A stretch of DNA of 53,425 nt from positions 1 to 53,425 of the forward strand of contig JAEINX010000014.1 in NCBI GenBank assembly GCA_016342645.1, read 5' to 3'. Shown here in pieces: positions 1-9,749 of this stretch (position 1 is its first letter; every line of letters begins with the position of its first letter). The notes under the pieces were generated by a model, which was not told where the DNA came from, did no database searches, and was given only the letters and a program-made list of their open reading frames with translations. This DNA comes from Bacteroidales bacterium (lineage in GTDB: Bacteria; Bacteroidota; Bacteroidia; Bacteroidales; JAEINX01). The position numbers were made by a program, and so were the translations under genes.

Positions 1-962
<962 letters not shown>

Positions 963-1066
963 ATTGTACTATTTTTATGTCTCAAGATTTACTATTCAAT
1001 TCCTGTTTTTAAAAACATATATTTCTAAATTAGAAATAGTATATTTGCTACTTTTTAGGCTTATTT

Positions 1067-1083
1067 CAGTATTTTCAAAGAAC
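1067..1083 (-). promoter_or_regulatory. boxA-like leader element
   Basis: The minus strand reads GTTCTTTGAAAATACTG. It resembles the boxA antitermination core (E. coli TGCTCTTTAACA) and the GTTCTTTGA segments often seen around Bacteroidetes 16S genes. A relative, GTTCATTGAAAAACTG, lies upstream at about 1265-1280, between the two promoters. The boxA assignment is by resemblance only. Confidence 0.45.
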
Positions 1084-1144
1084 TTTATTCTGTCTATATT
1101 TTGACCCTTTTTATTCAAACTTTCCTTGATTTTAAAAGGGGCTG

Positions 1145-1174
1145 CAAAATTACTACCTTTTTTTTAATTTGCAA
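1145..1174 (-). promoter_or_regulatory. rRNA operon promoter, proximal (P2-like)
   Basis: On the minus strand a TTG (revcomp of 1172-1174) is followed after 19 nt by TAATTTTG (revcomp of 1145-1152). This exactly matches the Bacteroidetes consensus TTG-N19-TAnnTTTG read by the group's primary sigma factor. It is followed by GCAGCC, the same sequence that follows the distal promoter. It lies about 180 nt upstream of the 16S gene. Confidence 0.8.
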
Positions 1175-1300
1175 GCTTTTTTAAAAAAATTTTAAAGTTT
1201 TTTTTAAGCTATTTTTTTAAACAAATCAAAGGTTTTTAAATCCTTTAAAAAGTAATTTTTTTGTCAGTTTTTCAATGAACTCTCGCTTTCAAAGCGGCTG

Positions 1301-1332
1301 CAAAGATAGATATTCTTTTTTGTAAGAAACAA
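1301..1332 (-). promoter_or_regulatory. rRNA operon promoter, distal (P1-like)
   Basis: On the minus strand TTG (1330-1332) is separated by 21 nt from TATCTTTG (1301-1308), a second match to the Bacteroidetes -33/-7 consensus. It is followed by the same GCAGCC start region as the proximal promoter. Tandem promoters upstream of rRNA operons are common. Confidence 0.7.
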
Positions 1333-1658
1333 GCAATTTATTATTATTTTTCGTTTTTTTTTAAAATCTTATTATAACTCATTAAATCAGATTAATAGAT
1401 ATTGATATTTCTTCATTTTATTGAATTTTTTCAAAAAAAATTGTAAATTTTTCAGTTTTTTACACCAATTTTTTTCTCATAAACATCATTTTTTTGAATT
1501 TTGTTTTATAAAAGTTTTAAAAACTGAAAATAAAACAATGTAAAAAACAGATAAACAGGTGAATGGGGTGCTTTTAAAAGTATGGTTATAGATGAAATTG
1601 TTATGGATTCAGATTTGAAGGTTTTATGAAAATTGTAGAAGTAAAGATTATTCCTTTG
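1333..1658. other. AT-rich intergenic stretch, no gene seen
   Basis: Between the distal rRNA promoter and the stop of the response-regulator gene the sequence is very AT-rich with homopolymer runs. I see no coding region, tRNA or clear hairpin terminator here. Confidence 0.6.
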
Positions 1659-2384
1659 TTAAAGATAGCTCCCATAGTTTAATTTTTTCAAGACTAATGA
1701 TTTGTATGTCCGGCCAATAGGCAATATTGTCTTAGCGATTTCAACTTTTGAAGGTGAAAATGATGTAATATTATCTATTGAAACAATAAATGATTTGTGA
1801 ATACGAAGGAATTTATCTTCCGGCAAAATTTCTTCAAACACTCCGATTTGTTGTTTTGTCAGATAATTTTGCTCGTTTGTGTGAACCTTTACATAATCCT
1901 TCAGGCTTTCAATGTAAATAATGTTATTGACAAGAATTTTAATTATCGACTTACCTTTTTTTATGTAGATAAATCCTATAGTTGCTTTTTCAGAATTTGC
2001 ATTTTCTTTCATGCTTGCAATTGATTCTTTTTTCCGGTTATAAAATTTATTAATTGATTTCAGAAAACGCTCAAATGATATGGGTTTCAAAAGATAATCA
2101 AGCACATCCAGATCGAAAGCATCAATAGCGTAATTACGATAAGCGGTTGTAAAAATCACATGCGGTGGATTTTGCAGAGTTTTTAAGAAATCTAATCCTG
2201 TTAATTCGGGCATTTGAATATCAAGAAAAATAAGATCAATTTTTTTATTCTTCAATACAGCAAAAGCATCAATTGCATTGCTACATTTTGCAACTAATTC
2301 TATATCCTGCATTTTTTCAATATGAGACTCTATCACACGCAGGGCAAGTGGCTCATCATCTACTGCTATACATCGAATCTTCAT
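1659..2384 (-). CDS. LytTR-family response regulator
   Basis: A 241-residue transcriptional regulator. Residues 1-120 form a receiver domain with the acidic pair at the end of strand 1 (VDDEP), the phospho-acceptor Asp55 in FLDIQMPELTG, the conserved Thr in FTTAY, and Lys in LLKPI. Residues about 135-240 match a LytTR DNA-binding domain (IIYIESLKDYVKVHT, then FLRIHKSFIVS and IGRTY). Family knowledge: LytTR regulators bind direct-repeat sites upstream of target genes and are controlled by LytS/AgrC-type kinases. The kinase gene lies 80 nt upstream on the same strand, so the two almost certainly form one operon and one two-component pair. The target genes and the signal cannot be read from the sequence. 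Confidence 0.93.
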   Translation of the reverse strand: MKIRCIAVDDEPLALRVIESHIEKMQDIELVAKCSNAIDAFAVLKNKKIDLIFLDIQMPELTGLDFLKTLQNPPHVIFTTAYRNYAIDAFDLDVLDYLLKPISFERFLKSINKFYNRKKESIASMKENANSEKATIGFIYIKKGKSIIKILVNNIIYIESLKDYVKVHTNEQNYLTKQQIGVFEEILPEDKFLRIHKSFIVSIDNITSFSPSKVEIAKTILPIGRTYKSLVLKKLNYGSYL

Positions 2385-2464
2385 CTTCTGTTATTTTAAC
2401 TGAAACGCAAAAACTTTGCATTTGTTGGAAACATAAATTAGTTTGTAATTCATTTGCTATTTCG

Positions 2465-3574
2465 CTAACTTTTTGCATTTTTGTTCAGTGTCTGTTTATT
2501 TTCAATTTCAATTGTCAAATCGATTACAAAAACATTACCCTCATCATTAATATCAAGTTCATATTTTTCGGGGTAAATCAAATCCAGGCGACGTCTGACA
2601 TTTTTCAAACCAATGCCTTCCGCAAAACCTCCATCCTTCTTATTTGTCTTTGACGATTTACTGTTTTCAATTTTTAAATTTAAAACATTTTTACTTATCT
2701 TTAAGTTAATCCTTATCCAAACATTATCTATAATCGAACTCAATCCATGCTTAAAACTATTTTCAAGAAAAGGAAGCAATAATAATGGAGCTATCATTTT
2801 CCCCTTCACTGAGCCGGAAATTTGAAAATCAATTTTTAAATCATTTCCATATCTTATTTTTTCAAGTTCAAGATAATCTTGAAGTAATTTTATTTCCTTC
2901 TCGAGTGCAATCTTAGATGCATTGCATTCATAAAGCATATAATCAAGTAAATCGGAGAGTTTAATTACTACTTCAGGTGCAAGGTCAGATTTATCAATAG
3001 TTAAAGCATACAAATTATTCAAAGTGTTAAACAGAAAATGAGGATGTATCTGAGCTTTTAAAAATTTCAATTCCGCCTCAAGTTTTTCTTTTTCAAGCTT
3101 TCGGTTTACTTGTTGATTTTTAAACCACAATTTTAAAAGCTTTATTGAAGCGAAAATCCCGACAATAGCGTAAATATTGAAAAATGAATATACATAATTC
3201 AACTTAAAAAGAGATAATTCAGATGTACTATCAGGATAAAAAACAGGATAAGTAATATAAATTAATACAAGCCTTTGAAGCAAAATTACCCCAAAAGCAG
3301 AGATAAGAAATAATAATACAAACATCAGATACCTCTGTTTGTACAAAAATTTAGTAATCAAAAGATAAACTGTAAGATATGCAGCTATCATATCTACAGG
3401 CATAGTAATCGTAAACTGCTTTAGCATTCTTAAAAAGCTATAATCAGTGTAATAGCTGGATGTGGAAATTGTATAAAAAAGCAAATAAGAAATCCAAAAA
3501 AGAATGTGCCAGATAAATCTGTACCGATAAATGTTTAGTGTTTTAATTTTTATTAGCATTAAAATATTCTTCAA
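2465..3574 (-). CDS. LytS/YehU-type membrane sensor histidine kinase
   Basis: A 369-residue kinase. The N-terminal 150 residues hold about four hydrophobic segments (near 22-40, 55-77, 83-107 and 127-147) with no large extracellular domain. A short coiled coil (about 153-172) leads to the His_kinase (PF06580) motif FLKAQIHPHFLFNTLNN, where His179 is the expected phosphorylation site. The ATPase part has an N-box LPFLENSFKHG (Asn272) and a G-box EGIGLKNVRRRL near 319-330. It sits just upstream of the LytTR regulator gene, its likely partner. The small membrane sensor suggests a membrane or small-molecule cue, but the ligand is unknown. Confidence 0.93.
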   Translation of the reverse strand: MKNILMLIKIKTLNIYRYRFIWHILFWISYLLFYTISTSSYYTDYSFLRMLKQFTITMPVDMIAAYLTVYLLITKFLYKQRYLMFVLLFLISAFGVILLQRLVLIYITYPVFYPDSTSELSLFKLNYVYSFFNIYAIVGIFASIKLLKLWFKNQQVNRKLEKEKLEAELKFLKAQIHPHFLFNTLNNLYALTIDKSDLAPEVVIKLSDLLDYMLYECNASKIALEKEIKLLQDYLELEKIRYGNDLKIDFQISGSVKGKMIAPLLLLPFLENSFKHGLSSIIDNVWIRINLKISKNVLNLKIENSKSSKTNKKDGGFAEGIGLKNVRRRLDLIYPEKYELDINDEGNVFVIDLTIEIENKQTLNKNAKS

Positions 3575-3861
3575 AGATAATAATTAGATTCCACAAAATA
3601 ATTTTCAAAAATAACCCAAAGATTATATAAAATAATATTTTATCGACAAATAGCTATAAATTTTAGATGATTTACAACTTCATAAACCTAAACAACACTT
3701 ATTTAATTCAAAAATGTGTTTATAGGCAAAAGCCTCCATTTTGTCGATTATTTTTTTCTATTATAAATTTCACAATTATTTTCACAAAAAATTTATTGAT
3801 GAATTATGACAATTATTGTAAAACCTCTAAATAACAGTTAAATATTAAATTAATCCAATCT
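3575..3861. promoter_or_regulatory. divergent intergenic region between kinase and esterase genes
   Basis: About 290 nt separate the divergent starts, so promoters for both directions should lie here. I see no convincing TTG/TAnnTTTG pair. A small perfect hairpin, AGGC-AAAA-GCCT, sits at 3724-3735 and could be an operator or chance. Confidence 0.3.
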
Positions 3862-5055
3862 ATGAAAACACACAAAATAAATTTAGTAACAAAAATCCTT
3901 CTTATTTGTTTCATCGGCGTTTTCATCATGAAAACCTCTTACATACAAGCCGGTGATGATAATAAAAAAATTGTTATTGGCGAAAAATTTACCATTCAAT
4001 CCAAAGCGCTGAACGAAGACAGGACAATACTGGTTTATCTTCCTGACAGTTATCGTCTAAGCAACAAAACCTACCCTGTTTTGTATTTATTAGATGGGGG
4101 ATTTCACTTTCATCATACATCGGGCATAGTTCAATTTCTTTCTGCACAAGGCATAATTCCTGAAATGATAGTGGTTGCAATAACTAACGTTGACAGAAAC
4201 AGAGATTTTTCACCTACACATGTAGAAAGATCTCCCACATCGGGCGGGGCAGGAAAATTTCTGTCGTTTCTGACCGAAGAACTTATTCCGTTTATAGATC
4301 AAAATTACCGGACTCAAGACTTTGATATTCTGGTAGGTCATTCATTCGGAGGAACATTCGCAACTTATGCTTTATTGGAGAAACCCGATGTCTTTGAAGC
4401 CTACATTGCAATTAGTCCTTATTTGCATTATGACAATCAATATCTTATAAAACAAGCTAAAACAAAAATAAAGCCTGATTATGAAAAAAATGTTCAATTT
4501 TATATGACTCTTGGTAATGAACCTGCTTACATTGCTTCATTAGCTGAATTAGAATCAATTATAGAAACAAACTCTCCAAAAAATTTTGATTTTACTTACA
4601 TTCAAATGAAAGATGAGGACCATGGTTCGGTTCCACATTTAAGCATTTATAATGGGCTTCAAGCAATTTATTCGGATTGGCAAATTCCAAGAGAAACTTT
4701 CATTGAAGGTCTGGCATCCATTGAAAAACATTATAAAAAAAATTCAAAAAAATATGGTACAAAAATAGAAATATCGGAAAACACAATTAATATATTGGGA
4801 TACTATTATTTAAACAATAATGAAAATGATAAAGCCATAAAAGTTTTTAAAGAAAATGTAAAAAGATTTTCTGCTTCGGCCAATGTTTATGATAGTCTTG
4901 GAGAAGCTTATGAAAAAAACAATCAAGTTAAAAAGGCTGCAAAAAACTATCAAAAAGCAGTTGAAATAGCTGAAAAGGAAAATCATCCTTATTTAAAAGT
5001 TTTTACAAAAAATTTGAACAGGATAACTTACAACAAGGAAAATCAGAAAAAGTAA
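3862..5055 (+). CDS. exported esterase-D-like alpha/beta hydrolase with C-terminal TPRs
   Basis: A 397-residue protein with an N-terminal hydrophobic signal segment (residues 10-30). Residues about 38-290 match the putative esterase family (esterase D/IroE-like): oxyanion region LYLLDGG (75-80), nucleophile elbow GHSFGG with Ser161, and candidate catalytic His254 in DEDHGSVPH. The C-terminal part (about 305-390) contains two or three TPR-like helices (NILGYYYLNNNENDKAIKVF, then YDSLGEAYEKNNQVKKAAKNY), a pairing often seen in Bacteroidetes esterases. Known family members cleave S-formylglutathione, siderophore or carbohydrate esters, and the substrate here is unknown. It has no T9SS sorting domain, so it is probably periplasmic. 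It is first in a run of four genes with gaps of 39, 38 and 12 nt. Confidence 0.85.
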   Translation: MKTHKINLVTKILLICFIGVFIMKTSYIQAGDDNKKIVIGEKFTIQSKALNEDRTILVYLPDSYRLSNKTYPVLYLLDGGFHFHHTSGIVQFLSAQGIIPEMIVVAITNVDRNRDFSPTHVERSPTSGGAGKFLSFLTEELIPFIDQNYRTQDFDILVGHSFGGTFATYALLEKPDVFEAYIAISPYLHYDNQYLIKQAKTKIKPDYEKNVQFYMTLGNEPAYIASLAELESIIETNSPKNFDFTYIQMKDEDHGSVPHLSIYNGLQAIYSDWQIPRETFIEGLASIEKHYKKNSKKYGTKIEISENTINILGYYYLNNNENDKAIKVFKENVKRFSASANVYDSLGEAYEKNNQVKKAAKNYQKAVEIAEKENHPYLKVFTKNLNRITYNKENQKK

Positions 5056-5094
5056 TTCAAAAAAACAGCATATTTAATATAAAAAAATATAATT

Positions 5095-6489
5095 ATGAAA
5101 AAAACCTATTTTTTTGTTGCACTAATTATTAGTATGAAGATTTTTAGTCAGGAAGTTACATTTAATACTCATGTTATTGACGAAAATTTCGATGGACCTG
5201 CAGGAATATTTATTAGTGATATAAATAACGATGGAAATCAAGATGTTATTTCGGCTGCCATTGATGCCAATACAATAGCCTGGTGGGAAAATCAACCGAA
5301 TGATTCAATTTCCTGGCAAAAACACATAGTTGATAATAATTTTGTAGGAGCGATATATGTGAGCGCTGCCGATGTAGATGGTGATAGTTTAACAGATATT
5401 CTGGGAGCTGCATACGATGGCAATGAAATTGCCTGGTGGCATAACGATGGTGGAAATTCAATCCGATGGACAAAGCAGACAGTTGAAAATAACTTTTTTG
5501 ACGCGCACAAAATTATGGCTTTTGATGTTGACATGGATGGTGATATGGATATTCTTGGGGTTTCTGCAGGGTTGAATACAATTGCCTGGTTTGAAAATGA
5601 TGGCAATTATCCTGTTAAATGGACAAAACAAATTGTTGATAACAACTTTTCCGGAGCCCGGTCGGTAGATGCCTGCGACTTGGATGGCGATGGTGATATC
5701 GACCTTGCTGGTGCAGCTTTATCAAGCAATGAAATTACATGGTGGCGTAACGAAGGAAACTCGCCAATAGAATGGACAGAGTTTACGATAAATTCATATT
5801 TCATTTATGCCCATAAGGTTCATATTGCGGATATTGACCTCGATGGCGACCCGGATATACTTGGTACCGCATATTCATCAGGAGTAAGATGGTGGAGAAA
5901 TGATGGCGGGGATACTCTATTATGGGAAAGGCAAATGGTTGGCTCACTTAACACGGCCGTAATTGCCTGGGCAGTTGACTTGAATCAGGACAACGACATG
6001 GATATTGTTTGCTCAGCTCAAGGCATGAACAGGATTGTAATGTGGAATAATGAAGGTTATAATTCATTAAACTGGGATTATCATCTTATTGATAATACCC
6101 TTTCCGGCTCATGGCCTTTATATTACGGCGATTTAGATAATGATGGAGATACTGACTTTGTATGCGGAGGAAGAAATGAAAATGAGATCAGATGGTATGA
6201 GAATGATTTGTTAACAAATATTCATGATTATGATGGTAGTTTTATCCCAAAAAACGAAATACAAATCAATCCAAATCCCGTTAATGAAATTTTGTCAATA
6301 CAATTCTCCAAACAGGTCATTTTCCCCCTGAATATAAATTTCTACGACATTTCAGGAAAACTCATGAAAACAGAAACAATAAAATCGAACAATAAAGAAT
6401 TTGATGTTTCCTGTTTACCAAAGGGGATTTATTTTATCTTAATCAATATTAAAGAAAAAACATTAATTGAAAAGTTTGTAAAAATATGA
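5095..6489 (+). CDS. T9SS-secreted FG-GAP/VCBS-type seven-repeat propeller protein
   Basis: A 464-residue protein with a signal peptide (KKTYFFVALIISMKIFSQ). Residues about 20-375 form seven repeats of about 50 residues, each with an acidic calcium-binding type loop (for example DLDGDGDIDL, DIDLDGDPDI) followed by an aromatic strand such as EIAWWENDG. Seven units suggest one complete beta-propeller. Residues about 387-464 are a T9SS sorting domain (INPNPVNEILSI ... ISGKLMKTE ... LPKGIYFILI ... EKFVKI), so the protein should cross the outer membrane and be released or anchored at the surface. There is no catalytic motif. A role in surface binding or adhesion is inference. The next gene encodes a larger protein with the same kind of propeller. 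Confidence 0.88.
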   Translation: MKKTYFFVALIISMKIFSQEVTFNTHVIDENFDGPAGIFISDINNDGNQDVISAAIDANTIAWWENQPNDSISWQKHIVDNNFVGAIYVSAADVDGDSLTDILGAAYDGNEIAWWHNDGGNSIRWTKQTVENNFFDAHKIMAFDVDMDGDMDILGVSAGLNTIAWFENDGNYPVKWTKQIVDNNFSGARSVDACDLDGDGDIDLAGAALSSNEITWWRNEGNSPIEWTEFTINSYFIYAHKVHIADIDLDGDPDILGTAYSSGVRWWRNDGGDTLLWERQMVGSLNTAVIAWAVDLNQDNDMDIVCSAQGMNRIVMWNNEGYNSLNWDYHLIDNTLSGSWPLYYGDLDNDGDTDFVCGGRNENEIRWYENDLLTNIHDYDGSFIPKNEIQINPNPVNEILSIQFSKQVIFPLNINFYDISGKLMKTETIKSNNKEFDVSCLPKGIYFILINIKEKTLIEKFVKI

Positions 6490-6527
6490 AAGCTTTTATT
6501 ATCTTCACCTCAAAAAATCAATTTACA

Positions 6528-9500
6528 ATGAAAACATTAATTACATTTCTGTTATTTTTATTCAATCTTTCAGCATTTTCGCAGTTAGAGTTTGTTCAAC
6601 ATCAGATAACAAATACATTTATTAAAGGTGCAGATGTTATTGCGGTTGATTTAGACCAAGATGGGAATATGGATATTATAAGTGTGAATTCTCACACAAA
6701 CGCAGAAATCGCCTGGTGGAAAAACAATGGATTTAATGAGTTTACTAAAATTACAATCAGGGATAATCTCAATAAGGCCAGGTCGGTAAGGTCAGAAGAC
6801 ATTAATGATGACCAACATATTGATTTAGTTGTAGCAATTTATGGCGAGAACAGTATCATCTATTTGGAAAATAATGGAGATGAAACATTTACGGATTACA
6901 CTGTGGATGCAAATTTTGTTGGTGCTCATACTATTGATATTAAAGATGTAAACGATGACGGTTATTTAGATATCCTTTGCTCAGGTTTTGATTATTATTA
7001 TCACAACGGGGAAATCGCCTGGTGGGAAAATGATGGCCTTTATCCTATCGGGTGGACAAAAAATTTAATTTCCAACCGTTTTCAACAATCTCCATTTGTT
7101 TATGGAGAAGATATGGATGAGGATGATGACCTTGATGTAATTGCTTGTGGCGAGTTGAATAATGAGATATTCTGGTGGGAAAACGATGGAGACGAAAACT
7201 TCACCGAACACATGGTTGATGATCAGATAACCGGTATTCATACTGTTATTGCAAGGGATGTTGACCTTGACGGAGATTTTGATATTCTTGCTGCCGCATG
7301 TTTAGGAAGTCAAATTGCATGGTATGAAAACACCGAGTCGCAGGATTTCATAAAACATCCTTTGGGATATTTTCCGGGAGCTTTGTGGCTGGATGCAGCC
7401 GATCTTGACAATGATGGCGATCGCGACCTATTTGGTGGTGCACAGGGAGCAAGCCACCTTGCTTGGTGGGAAAATCCGGGAAATCAGCAGTTTATTAAAC
7501 ATAATTTCAATAGCACCTTTACCCAGACTTTTTGTGTTGTGCCTGCAATGATGGATAATGATAATGACATTGATTTGGTTGCAATAGGATGGCAATCTAA
7601 TACAATTTCATGGTTTGAAAATAAACTCGAAAACCCAAATTTACTTAATAATCCGGAAAGCGTTGTTTATGATTCGGTTTATAAACGTTATCTTGTATCA
7701 AACTGGGAAGATGGAAATATCATTCAAATAGATACTGCCGGACAACAGAGCTACTTTAATACGGAATTGTCTTCTACAGCAGGATTACATATTGTTGGAG
7801 ATACTCTGTTTGTATCATCAAACGTGGGTGAATATTCTGGTATAATTGGTTTTCTGTTATCAAGTAGCGAGATTGTCTTTCATGTCAATATTCCTGAAAA
7901 GCAACTTCTTAATGATATTACTTCCGATCTATCAGGAAACCTTTACGTGACAGATTGTGAGGCAAACAAAATATACAAAATTCGAATAAATGATCAGGCC
8001 TACACAACATTTGTAGGTTCCGGATTAGGTTACCCAAATGGAATAATGTATGATCGCAACAATCATAGATTATTAGTTTTAAATTGCCTTTTAACTTATA
8101 GGCCTATAATTTCAGTTAATCTTGAAGATTCAACTCTATTAACGGTTGTCAACACAAATATCAGTTCAATTGATGGATTAACTTCTGATAATTATGGAAA
8201 TATCTATTTTTCATCATGGGCAACCGACAAAGTTTACCGCTATGATGAATCTTTCACAAATCCTCCCGAAGTAGTTTCAACCGGGCATACTGATCCAGCC
8301 GATATTTTTTTTAATAAATTAAATAATATTCTGGCCATCCCTAATTTCAATTCCAATTCTGTTGATTTTATCCAGCTTGCTTTTGTAATATATGTTCCCG
8401 GCGACGAACCAACAATACAAGCAGGAATTGATAATGCACAAAATGGGGATACTGTTTTGGTTGCACCGGGAATTTACAATGAAAACATCAACTTCAATGG
8501 GAAAAACATTGTTGTTGCCAGCCATTATATTATTGACAATGATTTAGATATCATCAATTCTACAATTATTGATGGAAGCAATCCAACATCAACAGATACG
8601 GCAAGCTGCGTTATGTTTTATTCAGGAGAAGACTCGACTGCTGTTTTGCAGGGTTTTACAATCACACAAGGTACGGGCACACACTGGATTGACTCACAAT
8701 TTCCAAGTTATACCAGGCATAGTGGTGGTGGGATATTTATGTTTCAAAGTTCACCTACCATTAAAAACAATTATATAATTAATAATCATGTTGATGATAA
8801 TTCAGGTGTAAATGGTGCTTCAGGTGGCGGACTTTTAATGTATGGCAGTAATCCGACAATTATAAATAATGTCATAAAAAATAATACAGCTTTATATGGT
8901 GCTGGCGTTGTTATTGATTATTCGGGATGTTTTTTTAAAAATAATATTGTTGCCCAAAACAGCGGTGGACAAAACTATGGTGGAGGCGGATTCTGGACGA
9001 TTGGAAACGGAGACGAAGACATAATTATTGAAAACAATACTATTGTTGATAATGAATCAGAATTAAAAGGAGGAGCAATGTATTTATGGTCAACACATCT
9101 TACTGCCCGTAGTAATATAATTTGGGGAAATACACAAAATTCCGGCGGCCAGATTTACCTTTATGATGGAGCTAACGCTGAAATAAGTTATTCGAATATT
9201 GAAGGTGGATATACAGGTGAGGGAAATATTGATCTGCCTCCGCAATTTGCCGATACAAATTTCATTCTTGATTTATCATCTCCTTGTATTGATGCCGGAA
9301 ATTCTGATATTCAATTTAATGATCCTGAAGATTTTGAAAATCCCGGTTATCCTCTTTGGCCATCACAAGGGCAACTAAGAAATGATATAGGTGTTTTCGG
9401 TGGCCCAAACTCTTGTTGTTTGCAAAATGATATAACAGGAATAAATAATGTGTTTCCGTCTTCAAAAGAAATAGTTTTAGAAGTTTTTCCGAATCCTTTT

Positions 9501-9737
9501 TCTGAATCTACAATGATCTCTTTAAAAGGAACTCTTCCTTTTTCCGAACAAACAATTGAAATAATGGATATTAAAGGGCAAGTTGTAAAACGATTTTCAA
9601 AAATAACTCAAAATATGGAAATTATTTGGGATGCTAGTAACGATTTTGGTTATACCATAAAACCAGGATTATATATACTTCGTTTATTATCCGGTTATAA
9701 AACTCAAACCATGAAAGTTCTTTTTATAAATAATTAA
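6528..9737 (+). CDS. T9SS-secreted mosaic: FG-GAP propeller + NHL/SMP-30-like propeller + parallel beta-helix
   Basis: A 1069-residue protein. I chose the ATG at 6528 because it directly precedes a typical signal peptide (KTLITFLLFLFNLSAFSQ). An upstream in-frame ATG at 6486 would overlap the previous gene and add a poor leader. Domains: seven FG-GAP-like repeats (about 20-370) with DLDQDGNMD-type loops and AWW strands; a second propeller of SMP-30/NHL type (about 375-615); a right-handed parallel beta-helix (about 620-960) opening with PTIQAGIDNAQNGDTVLVAPG and carrying repeated NNxI/NNTI turns; and a T9SS sorting domain of FlgD-like type (about 985-1069). Beta-helices in this group often bind or cleave polysaccharide, but no catalytic residues can be assigned. 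The second propeller resembles the N-terminus of the next protein. Confidence 0.87.
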   Translation: MKTLITFLLFLFNLSAFSQLEFVQHQITNTFIKGADVIAVDLDQDGNMDIISVNSHTNAEIAWWKNNGFNEFTKITIRDNLNKARSVRSEDINDDQHIDLVVAIYGENSIIYLENNGDETFTDYTVDANFVGAHTIDIKDVNDDGYLDILCSGFDYYYHNGEIAWWENDGLYPIGWTKNLISNRFQQSPFVYGEDMDEDDDLDVIACGELNNEIFWWENDGDENFTEHMVDDQITGIHTVIARDVDLDGDFDILAAACLGSQIAWYENTESQDFIKHPLGYFPGALWLDAADLDNDGDRDLFGGAQGASHLAWWENPGNQQFIKHNFNSTFTQTFCVVPAMMDNDNDIDLVAIGWQSNTISWFENKLENPNLLNNPESVVYDSVYKRYLVSNWEDGNIIQIDTAGQQSYFNTELSSTAGLHIVGDTLFVSSNVGEYSGIIGFLLSSSEIVFHVNIPEKQLLNDITSDLSGNLYVTDCEANKIYKIRINDQAYTTFVGSGLGYPNGIMYDRNNHRLLVLNCLLTYRPIISVNLEDSTLLTVVNTNISSIDGLTSDNYGNIYFSSWATDKVYRYDESFTNPPEVVSTGHTDPADIFFNKLNNILAIPNFNSNSVDFIQLAFVIYVPGDEPTIQAGIDNAQNGDTVLVAPGIYNENINFNGKNIVVASHYIIDNDLDIINSTIIDGSNPTSTDTASCVMFYSGEDSTAVLQGFTITQGTGTHWIDSQFPSYTRHSGGGIFMFQSSPTIKNNYIINNHVDDNSGVNGASGGGLLMYGSNPTIINNVIKNNTALYGAGVVIDYSGCFFKNNIVAQNSGGQNYGGGGFWTIGNGDEDIIIENNTIVDNESELKGGAMYLWSTHLTARSNIIWGNTQNSGGQIYLYDGANAEISYSNIEGGYTGEGNIDLPPQFADTNFILDLSSPCIDAGNSDIQFNDPEDFENPGYPLWPSQGQLRNDIGVFGGPNSCCLQNDITGINNVFPSSKEIVLEVFPNPFSESTMISLKGTLPFSEQTIEIMDIKGQVVKRFSKITQNMEIIWDASNDFGYTIKPGLYILRLLSGYKTQTMKVLFINN

Positions 9738-9749
9738 TATCATATTCTA

